From Bacteroidales bacterium (lineage in GTDB: Bacteria > Bacteroidota > Bacteroidia > Bacteroidales > VadinHA17), in assembly GCA_016709865.1 (NCBI GenBank), contig JADJLX010000002.1, positions 372,001-436,000 of the forward strand: a stretch of 64,000 nt of DNA, given 5' to 3'. The position numbers and the translations under genes were made by a program. Under the pieces are notes generated by a model. That model ran no database searches and was not told the origin of the DNA. It saw only the letters and a program-made list of their open reading frames with translations. Numbering within the stretch: position 1 is the first letter of the stretch; each line of letters opens with the position of its first letter. This document shows, piece by piece, positions 25,379 through 33,811 of this stretch.

Positions 25379-27799
25379 CTATTCATATTTAAGTGATTGG
25401 GCGGGATTAACCCTTGCAGCACGCAGTATCCTGTAACTTATTGTCATAATAGCAATACCAAGTGCAATAGTTAATCCTGCAACAAATGTAAATAATCCAA
25501 GATTTATTCTGTAATAAAAGTTCTCGAGCCATTTACCTGCCCAGTAATAAACAACAGGCCATGCAATTAATGAGGATATTGTAACAAGTATAATAACTTC
25601 TCTTGAGATCACCGCATAAATACCAGCAACTGAAGATCCCATAGCCTTTCTGACTCCAATTTCCTTAGTGCGCTGTTCAACTGTGAAGGAGGTAAGGCCA
25701 AAAAGACCAAGAGCAGCAATAAAAATGGCCAGCCCGGAGAATATTACCGCCATCTGGGCATTCTGTTTCTCCTGGATATACATCTGCTCAAAATCCTCAT
25801 CAACAAAGTAATACTGTAATGGATTATTCGGAATAAACTCCTTCCATTTATTTTCAATAGCACTAATTGTACTTGAATAATTCTGAGCTGTAAGCCTTAC
25901 AGTGATATATCCCCATAACATGCCATCATTCTGGAATCGCATAATGTATGGTCCGATAGGGTTTCTGAGTGATTCAAAATTGAAGTTTTTGACAACACCA
26001 ATAACCTGTATATAAGTCATCTTTCCTGAATCACCTGGTGTTACAAACCTGGTATTTTCCAGATTGGTGATTGCAAAATCTTTTTGGGCACTCTCATTAA
26101 TCAGACAAGCCTGCTTATCAGTCGAAAAGGATTCATTGAATGATCTCCCTGAAGCGAGCGTCATGCCATATGTTTCAAGATAATTATAATCAACCCAGCT
26201 TGTCATCAGAAGAAAAGTCTCATCTTTCCTGCCTTCTATTGTGTAGCCGTTATTATTATTGTTTCTGCCCGGAACAGCTGTTGAACTTGAAATATTTACC
26301 ACACCGGGGATCTCCTTAACCGCGTCCTTAAAAGCCTTCACCTTGGTTCCAAGTGCCTGGGCCCTGTTTATCACAATAAGCTGCTCTTTATTGAATCCAA
26401 CATCTTTATTTAACATATAGCTGATCTGCCGGTACATAATCATTGTTCCGATAATAAGCAGAATCGAAACTGCAAACTGAAAAACAACCAGAACCCTTCT
26501 GAGTCTCCCGTTACGCACACTGTTTTTAACACTGCCCTTCAGGACCTCATATGGATTAAATGATGAGAGAAACATTGAAGGATAACTACCTGCCAGCAGG
26601 CCGACAAACAATGAAAACAGCAGGAGGGCAGGTATTGTATACCAGTTTGATATAAGCTTCAGACTGAGATTTGCTCCAAGCAGATTATTAAAATAAGGGA
26701 GTGTAACCTTTATTATTAAGACAGCAAAAATCAATGCTAAAAATGAGAGAATAAAGGATTCTGATAGAAATTGAACTATAAGCATTCCTCTGGTTGAACC
26801 ACCGACTTTTTTGATTCCTACTTCCTTGGCCCTTCTTGAAGACTGTGCGGTTGATAGGTTCATGAAATTTATTGCAGCAATCAGGACAATGAGTATAGCA
26901 ATTCCACCGAATATTTTAAGATACTTGGGATCGGTAGCAGCTTTGAACTCCTGCTGAATTGTTGTATCTAGGTGTATATCAGTAAGATTCTGAAGATAAA
27001 ACCTGTATTTATTCCCCTGTGCTGAAAAGTCTTCAAGAGAAATTCCCATGTACTGCTGCACTTCCGGACCAACATATTTCTTCATTAGTTCAGGAAATTT
27101 AGCATCAACAGTTTGATATGATGAGTTTGGCTTCAGGAGCAGATATGTACTGAAGCTGTTACTAAGCCAAATGGGATCTTTTGACCTCGGATTGGTCATA
27201 AAAGATGATATAATATTTGCTTCAAAGTGCGAGTTTTCAGGAACATCTGCCATTACACCTGAGACAATATAACGGGTACTGTCAGTACCTATTTTTATTG
27301 GTTTATCAATTGGATTCTCGTCACCGAAAATTCTTTTGGCTGTTGTCTCAGAAAGCACTATCCGGTGAGGAGCGTTCAGAAGGTTTTTCAAATCCCCTTT
27401 TATAACAGGAATTGAAAAGAAGTTAAAGAATGAAGAATCAGCTTCTATAATGTGTTCTTCAGTAAATGTCTGACTATTATACTCTATCACGGTAGGACCT
27501 CTTCCTGTCATTCTGAGAAAATCTTCAACTTCAGGGAATTCCTTCACAAGAGTAGGTCCCATAACCGCCGGAGAGAATGCTACAGTTACCTCCTGTCCCC
27601 CTATTTTCCCGTTAAGTACAGTCCTATAGATCCTGTCCTTCTTCTCGTTATACTTATCATATCCTGCTTCATTAATAACATAAAGAGCTATCAATAAACT
27701 ACAGGCTATTCCTATTGAAAGGCCTAATACATTGATTATTATGTATGCACGCTGACGTTTAAACGAACGTACGCTATGTATCAGGAGATTTGTGAACAT
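25379..27799 (-). CDS. ABC transporter permease, FtsX/MacB type
   Basis: 806 residues. An N-terminal helix (AYIIINVLGLSIGIACSLLI) leads to a periplasmic domain with YDKYNEKKDRIYRTVLNGK. The helix cluster carries AQSSRRAKEVGIKKVGGSTR, a second periplasmic domain follows, and the last unit has EQRTKEIGVRKAMGSSVAG and ends NPAQSLKYE. All features of an FtsX-type permease are present. It sits in a minus-strand row of three permeases without an ATPase and precedes the 22994 gene by 9 nt. The 113-nt upstream gap shows no recognised sigma-54 or TAnnTTTG promoter. Confidence 0.9.
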   Translation of the reverse strand: MFTNLLIHSVRSFKRQRAYIIINVLGLSIGIACSLLIALYVINEAGYDKYNEKKDRIYRTVLNGKIGGQEVTVAFSPAVMGPTLVKEFPEVEDFLRMTGRGPTVIEYNSQTFTEEHIIEADSSFFNFFSIPVIKGDLKNLLNAPHRIVLSETTAKRIFGDENPIDKPIKIGTDSTRYIVSGVMADVPENSHFEANIISSFMTNPRSKDPIWLSNSFSTYLLLKPNSSYQTVDAKFPELMKKYVGPEVQQYMGISLEDFSAQGNKYRFYLQNLTDIHLDTTIQQEFKAATDPKYLKIFGGIAILIVLIAAINFMNLSTAQSSRRAKEVGIKKVGGSTRGMLIVQFLSESFILSFLALIFAVLIIKVTLPYFNNLLGANLSLKLISNWYTIPALLLFSLFVGLLAGSYPSMFLSSFNPYEVLKGSVKNSVRNGRLRRVLVVFQFAVSILLIIGTMIMYRQISYMLNKDVGFNKEQLIVINRAQALGTKVKAFKDAVKEIPGVVNISSSTAVPGRNNNNNGYTIEGRKDETFLLMTSWVDYNYLETYGMTLASGRSFNESFSTDKQACLINESAQKDFAITNLENTRFVTPGDSGKMTYIQVIGVVKNFNFESLRNPIGPYIMRFQNDGMLWGYITVRLTAQNYSSTISAIENKWKEFIPNNPLQYYFVDEDFEQMYIQEKQNAQMAVIFSGLAIFIAALGLFGLTSFTVEQRTKEIGVRKAMGSSVAGIYAVISREVIILVTISSLIAWPVVYYWAGKWLENFYYRINLGLFTFVAGLTIALGIAIMTISYRILRAARVNPAQSLKYE

Positions 27800-27912
27800 T
27801 ATTAATAAGAATTTAAAAGTTAATATAGGTTTTAATAGAGATCAAACTGATATATTGCAGTTCCTGATCTGAGTTAATAGACGTATAAAAAATCAAATAG
27901 TTGCAGGAAATA

Positions 27913-30285
27913 TTATTCAATTTTAAGAGCTTCAGCCGGATTTATTCCTGTAGCCTTATATGCCTGAAAACTAACGGTTAACATTGCAATTACAATAGCA
28001 CCACCCGCGATTCCGGCAAAAACTAGGTAGCTGACATCAATTCTGTAGGCAAACTCTTTAAGCATATTATTTACAAGTATCCAGCCTACCGGAATTGCTA
28101 TTACTATTGATATCAGAACAAGGAATAGAAACTCTTTTGAAAGAGAATACATTACTGTAAGGGAACCAGCTCCCATGACTTTTCTGATGCCAACTTCATT
28201 AGTTCTTCTCTCGGCAGAATATGATGAAAGTCCATAAAGTCCAAGGCAGGCAATAATAATAGCGAGAATTGTAAAATATTTGAGTAAAGTGGTAAGGCGG
28301 ATCTGAGCCCGGAAAAGGCTGTCATAATCCTGGTCGACAAAACTGTAATCGAGCGGGTATTCAGGAATAACCTCACTCCATACCTTTTCAACAGTTTTAA
28401 GCGATTCCAAAGTATTTCCGCCGGGAATCCTGATCAGTATAACACTCAGATACCTTGGTTCAGTCAGAGCAAATGCTATAGGTTCGATAGGCTGATCGGC
28501 AGATTTAAAATGGAAATTCTTTAAAACACCCACTATTCTTCCTCTTATACCCATGAAACGGAAACTTTTTCCAACCGGATCTGTTAGTCCGGTTGCTTTT
28601 ATTGCCTCCTCATTTAAAAGAAAATTACCAACAGTGTCCTTTGCCATATCGCCAACAAATTCCCTGGAAAAATCACGGCCGGAAGCCAGCTCCATCTTCA
28701 ATGTTTTAAGATAATCATAATCGACTGCATTTGTGCCTATTAAGACTGTCTTATCAGGGTCTTTGCCTTCCCACCATGCTCCGCCTGAATTGCTGCCAAT
28801 CCTTACGGGATTGCTTCTGGCGGCCGTAACTCCCTCAATCACAGTCTCTTTAAGTAACTCATTCTTAAGAGAATAGTATTTAGGTTTCATTGCTTCGGCC
28901 ATTTGGATACAAATAAGATTATCCTTATCGAAACCAAGGTCTTTCTCCTGCATAAAGCGTAATTGCTTGTACATAAAAATGGCCACAATAGCAATGAGAA
29001 TTGACATCGTAAACTGAATTACTACAAGTACTTTTCTAAGCCTGCCGTTACCTTTTCCGGAAACGTTTTCACCTTTAAGAACAGCTACCGGATTGAATGA
29101 AGAAAGGTAAAAAGCAGGATATATACCTGAAATAAAACCAGCAAGAATACCAACAACAAGAAAGTTGAGAATAAACTTCAGTTGGAAAAGGTTTGCGAGT
29201 GTAAAACTCTTACCCGAAATTGTATTGAACAGGCCCAGTGATACTCCAACAAGTAAAAGAGCAAAAATCAGAGCTACCGCAATCAGTAACAGAGATTCAA
29301 GCATGAACTGTACTATCATTGACATCTGATCAGCGCCTGCTACTTTCTTGATTCCTATCTCTTTACCCCGCGTAGTTGCTTTTGCGGTTGACAGGTTTAT
29401 AAAATTAAAACAGGCTATTAACAGAACAAAAATGGCTATAAGTGTAAATATATATACTGTGATTATCGGACCTTTTGATTCATCAAATCCAAACTGTGCA
29501 TGAAGATGAATATCCGGAAACGGGAACAACACATATTTGGTAGTTGTCTGTGGAGTATATTCCAAAACAATATTTGTAAGTTTCTTATTAACAGAGTCTA
29601 TTACTGATCCATTAGCAAGTTGTACATACGTAAATATGGAATTATTTCCCCAGGAGTCGCTTATGCCCCCTATCTGTCTCAAAAATGAATATGGCAAAAC
29701 ACCTTCAAAATTAAATATAGAGTTCCTGGGAAGATCCTTCATCACTCCGGTGACCATGAACTGAAATTTATTTTCAAAATTCAGCGTCTTACCAACAGGA
29801 TCTATATCACCAAAGTATTTATTTGCCAGTTTCTCTGATAGAACTATTGAATTTGGTGAGCTTAGAGCAGTTGCAGGATCTCCATTAATAAACGGCATCG
29901 TAAACATCTGAAAAAGACCCGAATCTGCAGCTATTATTGCTGATTCAAAGAACACCTTGTCTTCCTGTCTGAATAAGATCCTTGGCAGGCGGTTTATTCG
30001 GGTTTGTTCAATGATTTCAGGGATCTTCTCTTTCCAGACTGGTCCGCTCGGATGTGGAGTGACAGTAACATGGTAACGTTTTCCGCTATAAAACTGGTCC
30101 TCTTCCACCCGATATATACTATCAGCTTTCTCATTAAACCTGTCATAACTAAATTCATCCTGAACCCAAAGTAGAATAAGCAGTGAAGCAGCCATTCCAA
30201 CTGCAAGTCCTGTAACATTTATTAAGGTGAATCCTTTTTGCCGTGAGATATTCCTGAAGGAGATCCGGAAGAAATTTTTAAACAT
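27913..30285 (-). CDS. ABC transporter permease, FtsX/MacB type
   Basis: 790 residues. The N-terminal helix (FTLINVTGLAVGMAASLLIL) is followed by YDRFNEKADSIYRVEEDQFY at the start of the periplasmic domain, the helix cluster with AKATTRGKEIGIKKVAGADQ, a second periplasmic domain, and the C-terminal unit with SAERRTNEVGIRKVMGAGSL, ending NPAEALKIE. It is the first of three permeases in a row. Upstream lies a TGTC-N8-GACA sequence (30358), related to the candidate activator sites near the exporter operon, and a long inverted repeat. It may share the ATPase at 17704, which is an inference from the lack of any other ATPase gene nearby. Confidence 0.9.
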   Translation of the reverse strand: MFKNFFRISFRNISRQKGFTLINVTGLAVGMAASLLILLWVQDEFSYDRFNEKADSIYRVEEDQFYSGKRYHVTVTPHPSGPVWKEKIPEIIEQTRINRLPRILFRQEDKVFFESAIIAADSGLFQMFTMPFINGDPATALSSPNSIVLSEKLANKYFGDIDPVGKTLNFENKFQFMVTGVMKDLPRNSIFNFEGVLPYSFLRQIGGISDSWGNNSIFTYVQLANGSVIDSVNKKLTNIVLEYTPQTTTKYVLFPFPDIHLHAQFGFDESKGPIITVYIFTLIAIFVLLIACFNFINLSTAKATTRGKEIGIKKVAGADQMSMIVQFMLESLLLIAVALIFALLLVGVSLGLFNTISGKSFTLANLFQLKFILNFLVVGILAGFISGIYPAFYLSSFNPVAVLKGENVSGKGNGRLRKVLVVIQFTMSILIAIVAIFMYKQLRFMQEKDLGFDKDNLICIQMAEAMKPKYYSLKNELLKETVIEGVTAARSNPVRIGSNSGGAWWEGKDPDKTVLIGTNAVDYDYLKTLKMELASGRDFSREFVGDMAKDTVGNFLLNEEAIKATGLTDPVGKSFRFMGIRGRIVGVLKNFHFKSADQPIEPIAFALTEPRYLSVILIRIPGGNTLESLKTVEKVWSEVIPEYPLDYSFVDQDYDSLFRAQIRLTTLLKYFTILAIIIACLGLYGLSSYSAERRTNEVGIRKVMGAGSLTVMYSLSKEFLFLVLISIVIAIPVGWILVNNMLKEFAYRIDVSYLVFAGIAGGAIVIAMLTVSFQAYKATGINPAEALKIE

Positions 30286-30298
30286 GGTTTAATAAATT

Positions 30299-30341
30299 AG
30301 GTGCAGCATAAAGACGACTTAAGTCGTATTATGCTGCACCT
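30299..30341. repeat. Long inverted repeat around ACGACTTAAGTCGT
   Basis: The arms AGGTGCAGCATAA and TTATGCTGCACCT flank a perfect 14-nt palindrome, giving a near-continuous hairpin with one bulge. It lies between the stop of the glycosidase gene and the start of the permease. No T-tract follows on the minus strand, so termination is possible but not assured. Confidence 0.75.
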
Positions 30342-30357
30342 GATTTATTTTGATTTA

Positions 30358-30373
30358 TGTCAATTTACAGACA
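30358..30373. promoter_or_regulatory. TGTC-N8-GACA site upstream of the permease
   Basis: TGTCAATTTACAGACA resembles the two TGTC-N9-GACA palindromes at 14864 and 22358 but is one base shorter in the centre. It lies 73 nt upstream of the permease start. No matching -24/-12 element was found, so the assignment is weak. Confidence 0.3.
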
Positions 30374-30384
30374 GTAAGCCTATA

Positions 30385-32373
30385 TCAATTAGTTATTTTT
30401 ACTTCTGCCCTGCTCCCATTTTCAAGCACGATGACCTTATATTGTTTGCTATCGACAGAGATCTCCAATCTTATCTTTCTCCCTGATCTTACTACATTCA
30501 GGTCAACCGATTTGCCATTAAAAGCCCTGATATTCTTAAGCGACATTTCATTCCAGGTTTCCGGTAGCTGAGGTGTTACAGAGAATGAACTTAAACCTGT
30601 TGGTCTGAATCCGAATACACCTTCGGTAATAACCCTGCAGTATAAAGCACTTTCAGCTGAGAGATGGCGCTGGTTACCTTCAGGCCATGCCTCAACAGCA
30701 TACGGGACATGTTCACCAAGCAAACGATGATTGGAATAATCGGTGAGGTATTTAAGTCCTTTCCCTGTTGCTCCGGCTGCAAATACGCCTCTCAAACCAT
30801 AAAGAGTTGAACGGTCCCAGAATGTTGTTGATCCGGCCTGAGTCAGTAATCCCTGATCGGTCCAGAGTTTTGGTGAGAAAAGTGCATCCATAGTACCCTG
30901 AGCCCTGTCGAAGATCCCTACTGTGAGAGGAATACAGATCCATGAACGGAGAACATCGTTACCATCGTAATATCTGTAAGTATCAAACCCATCCACCTTA
31001 GCTCCAAAATATTTCTCAATATTAGCTCTCAGATCTCGGGCCATGCTTTTATACTGAGCAATGAGTTTTGGCGGTTTGCCAAGGTCTCTTCCCAGGTAAG
31101 CTGCTGATATCAAGGCATCATAAAGTAATGATGAGGTGCAGAGGTTGGCTTTTCCTGCCGGGAATCGTCCCTCAAGCTCATCGCTGTCGGAAGCGACAAC
31201 GCCATCGGCATTTATTTTTCTCCGGCTGTATTCGATACACCACTCAATTAAAGGCCAGAGTTCTTCAGCTGCATTTCTGTCTCCCAGAGCCAGAGCAAAA
31301 CGTGAGGCCCCGTAAGCAATCATTGCCTGATCACCTCTGTCGCCGGCTCCGTTCCAGAATCCTGTACCCTCAGCAATTATAGAACTTGGGATTGGCTTAT
31401 ATTCAGGATTCATATACCTTGAGAACCAGCTCCATGAAACCATTCCGGCCTCAATCGCAGTTGAATAACCTGTGTATGCGAAAAAAGGATTCGCGTATTC
31501 AGCCTGATCATTAGCCCAGATTGCAGCATAGTAAGCGCCTCCTCCCGGCCCGTGAACCAATCCCCCTTTTGTCTCATAGATACTCTCCATTGCCCTGATT
31601 TTCGCAAAATCAAACATGCGGTTAAGAACAGGATCAGGCGATGTGAAAGTCAGGTTTTGAAACATCTCATTTACAAAAGCTACACGACTGGAGAGTTCTT
31701 TTTCAATATCAGGAACCAATGGTTTATCAGAGAGCTTCCGACCGGAGAATATCACTGCGAATGTAAGCTTTTCATCAGGCTTTAATGTATATAATCCTGA
31801 ACCTAAGGTCTTTGCTGTTATTTCATAAACATCATAAACGCTTTTCTCCCTGTGTGTGCGACTGTTTTTCTCAAAATCCTCTATATCAATTGCAGCATCT
31901 CTGGTTGATTTATTTTCCAGAGTTACTATCTCAACAGCGAAAGGCTTATCGGTTGAAGGAAAAAACTCACGTGTTATATTAATGTTATTGTTTATTATCC
32001 CGTTTGTTGTAAGAATGCCACGCAGTCTGAATCCGGTAATTATCTCATTTGCAGGCCTGTTATTAATTTTTATTATAGGTTCTGCCTCCTGACCGAAAGT
32101 GTATGAAAGACTGGCATGGGTATCATTTGGAATAGTCCGCAGCATCGGAAATACAAGCTGTTTGGTGCCAAGGAGTTTTCCTTTTTCGTCGACACCATAA
32201 GTAGTTATTACGGAGATGAAACGCCCGCTCATTTCGATATTATCAGAGTGAGCTTCCCCCTTTGTTACTTTCCAGATGATTGATCCGTCATCTTCAAGAC
32301 TCCAGCGATTTTGTCCCTGAAGATTAAAAACAAAGAAGGCAGAAATGAGAATTAAAACCAGATTTCTTTTCAT
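30385..32373 (-). CDS. Secreted six-hairpin glycosidase-like protein
   Basis: 662 residues from the ATG at 32373. The longer frame to 32487 is less likely because the signal peptide begins here (RNLVLILISAFFVFNLQGQ). A beta-sandwich N-terminal part is followed by an (alpha/alpha)6-type catalytic part with conserved-looking GGGAYYAAIWANDQAEYANP, AEGTGFWNGAGDRGDQAMIA, DSDELEGRFPAGKANLCTSS and VEAWPEGNQRHLSAESALYC. A short C-terminal sandwich resembles those of GH78- or GH63-type enzymes. The acidic residues WANDQAE and DSDELEG are candidate catalytic residues. The exact GH family is not recognised. It is the last gene of a minus-strand block of esterases and oxidoreductases. Confidence 0.75.
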   Translation of the reverse strand: MKRNLVLILISAFFVFNLQGQNRWSLEDDGSIIWKVTKGEAHSDNIEMSGRFISVITTYGVDEKGKLLGTKQLVFPMLRTIPNDTHASLSYTFGQEAEPIIKINNRPANEIITGFRLRGILTTNGIINNNINITREFFPSTDKPFAVEIVTLENKSTRDAAIDIEDFEKNSRTHREKSVYDVYEITAKTLGSGLYTLKPDEKLTFAVIFSGRKLSDKPLVPDIEKELSSRVAFVNEMFQNLTFTSPDPVLNRMFDFAKIRAMESIYETKGGLVHGPGGGAYYAAIWANDQAEYANPFFAYTGYSTAIEAGMVSWSWFSRYMNPEYKPIPSSIIAEGTGFWNGAGDRGDQAMIAYGASRFALALGDRNAAEELWPLIEWCIEYSRRKINADGVVASDSDELEGRFPAGKANLCTSSLLYDALISAAYLGRDLGKPPKLIAQYKSMARDLRANIEKYFGAKVDGFDTYRYYDGNDVLRSWICIPLTVGIFDRAQGTMDALFSPKLWTDQGLLTQAGSTTFWDRSTLYGLRGVFAAGATGKGLKYLTDYSNHRLLGEHVPYAVEAWPEGNQRHLSAESALYCRVITEGVFGFRPTGLSSFSVTPQLPETWNEMSLKNIRAFNGKSVDLNVVRSGRKIRLEISVDSKQYKVIVLENGSRAEVKITN

Positions 32374-32402
32374 TTTAATGTTAAAAGAATAATTGGCATT
32401 TT

Positions 32403-32500
32403 CCTTTGTGTACCTTTGTGAAATACTTTGAGCCCTTTGTGGTAAAAAAGAATCAATTAACCACAAAGGACACAAAGGTGAACACAAAGGAACACTAAGG
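32403..32500. repeat. Inverted CACAAAGG element
   Basis: Two 41-nt arms (32403-32443 and 32460-32500) are inverted copies; 32 of 41 positions match by hand count without gaps. Each arm is built from CACAAAGG-like units 10-12 nt apart, and the 16-nt loop is A-rich. It lies between two co-directional genes. Same architecture as the CACGGAG element at 22421, with a different core word. Confidence 0.85.
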
Positions 32501-32505
32501 AATTT

Positions 32506-33747
32506 TCACCTGAATAATTGAGGAGCGAATTCTGAAAGGTATATTCTCCAGTTTGCCCAGGTATGTCCTCCTGTGCTTTCGCGATAGACATATTTCAGTC
32601 CAACCTTATCAAGAGCGGCTCTCAGGTTAATTACACTGTTATAAACAAAGTCATCTTTACCGCAACCAATCCAGTAAAGTTTAAAACCGCTCTCTTTCAA
32701 CTTCAGAAGCTTTGCATTTCTCTCCTCTTCAAGTTTTGCGGCATCCTGGTTTTGCTGCCCCATATTCATTATGCCCATACTGTAAACACCTATATAATCG
32801 AACATACCCGGATTATTATTCGTGATGGTCTGGGTATGTCCTCCTCCCATTGATAACCCGGCAATAGCACGGTTCTCCTTACCAGTAAGAGTACGATAGT
32901 TTTTCTCAATGAATGGGACAACATCCTTTACAAGATGTTCTTCAAATTTACCAGCCAGCCGCTGATATGAAGAGACAGTCTGGTCGCCTTGCATCTGCAC
33001 AGGAGGTACTTCATTCTGAGCACCTGCCTGATTTGCGTTTCCATTAGTCATTACCACGATCATTGGTTTAGCTTTTCCCTGTGCAATAAGGTTATCCATA
33101 ATCTGTGCTGCTCTTCCCATGTTTGACCATGCGTCCTCATCACCACCGGCACCATGTAAAAGATAAAATACAGGATACCTGGCTGTTCCTCCTTCATATC
33201 CGGCAGGAGTATAAACATAGACTCTTCTGTCGAATCCTAGAACTGCTGATTTATACCAGACTTTGTTTATAGTACCATGAGGAACTCCATTCTTCTGGAA
33301 ATAAAGGTCTGATTCAGCACCTGGTATAATGAAGTAGCTCTGATGATTAACACCATCGCGTCTTACCTGAACGTTGTTAGGATCGATTGTCCTTACACCG
33401 TCAACTGTGAAAGTGTAACCATATAATTCAGGTTTCAATGGTCCGACTGTAAGGGTAAAGAGCCCGGTATCATTCCTGACAAGATTTTCTGCAGCATTAA
33501 AGCCTGTCTGCCACTCACCTGCAACAGTAACTTTGGATGCATCCTTAGAATAAACCCTGAAGGTTACTTTTCCATCGGGCAACAGTTCAGGCGATATTAT
33601 TCTTGCCGGCATTCTGAATGCAGGTCTTGCAGCTGGTGCATTTGCAGCCGGTCTGGCCGGTTCCTGTGCAAAAGCTGTAATTGTTAAAAAGTAAAACATG
33701 CAAATTGTAACATTTGTTACAAATATTGCTTTTAAGTTTTTTCTCAT
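32506..33747 (-). CDS. CE1-like esterase with N-terminal E-set domain
   Basis: 413 residues with a signal peptide. An immunoglobulin-like E-set domain (VTFRVYSKDASKVTVAGEWQ, ~55-150) precedes an esterase-D/CE1 alpha/beta hydrolase: YPVFYLLHGAGGDEDAWSNM, nucleophile Ser in AIAGLSMGGGHTQ, and His in STGGHTWANWRIYLSEFAP. This is the architecture of feruloyl or acetyl esterases acting on plant polysaccharides. A paralogue lies at 49106 with the same domain order. It is in a minus-strand run with a type B carboxylesterase (64-nt gap) and a sialate O-acetylesterase, fitting deacylation of decorated glycans outside the inner membrane. Confidence 0.87.
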   Translation of the reverse strand: MRKNLKAIFVTNVTICMFYFLTITAFAQEPARPAANAPAARPAFRMPARIISPELLPDGKVTFRVYSKDASKVTVAGEWQTGFNAAENLVRNDTGLFTLTVGPLKPELYGYTFTVDGVRTIDPNNVQVRRDGVNHQSYFIIPGAESDLYFQKNGVPHGTINKVWYKSAVLGFDRRVYVYTPAGYEGGTARYPVFYLLHGAGGDEDAWSNMGRAAQIMDNLIAQGKAKPMIVVMTNGNANQAGAQNEVPPVQMQGDQTVSSYQRLAGKFEEHLVKDVVPFIEKNYRTLTGKENRAIAGLSMGGGHTQTITNNNPGMFDYIGVYSMGIMNMGQQNQDAAKLEEERNAKLLKLKESGFKLYWIGCGKDDFVYNSVINLRAALDKVGLKYVYRESTGGHTWANWRIYLSEFAPQLFR

Positions 33748-33811
33748 GATTAAAACTCCTTCAATCTATTGATTATTTTTAAATTATACATCTTTAAACT
33801 TTAGTTACCTG

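Noticed and set aside
30299..30341. Insertion sequence end
   Set aside because: It is a single hairpin with no transposase or second end nearby.
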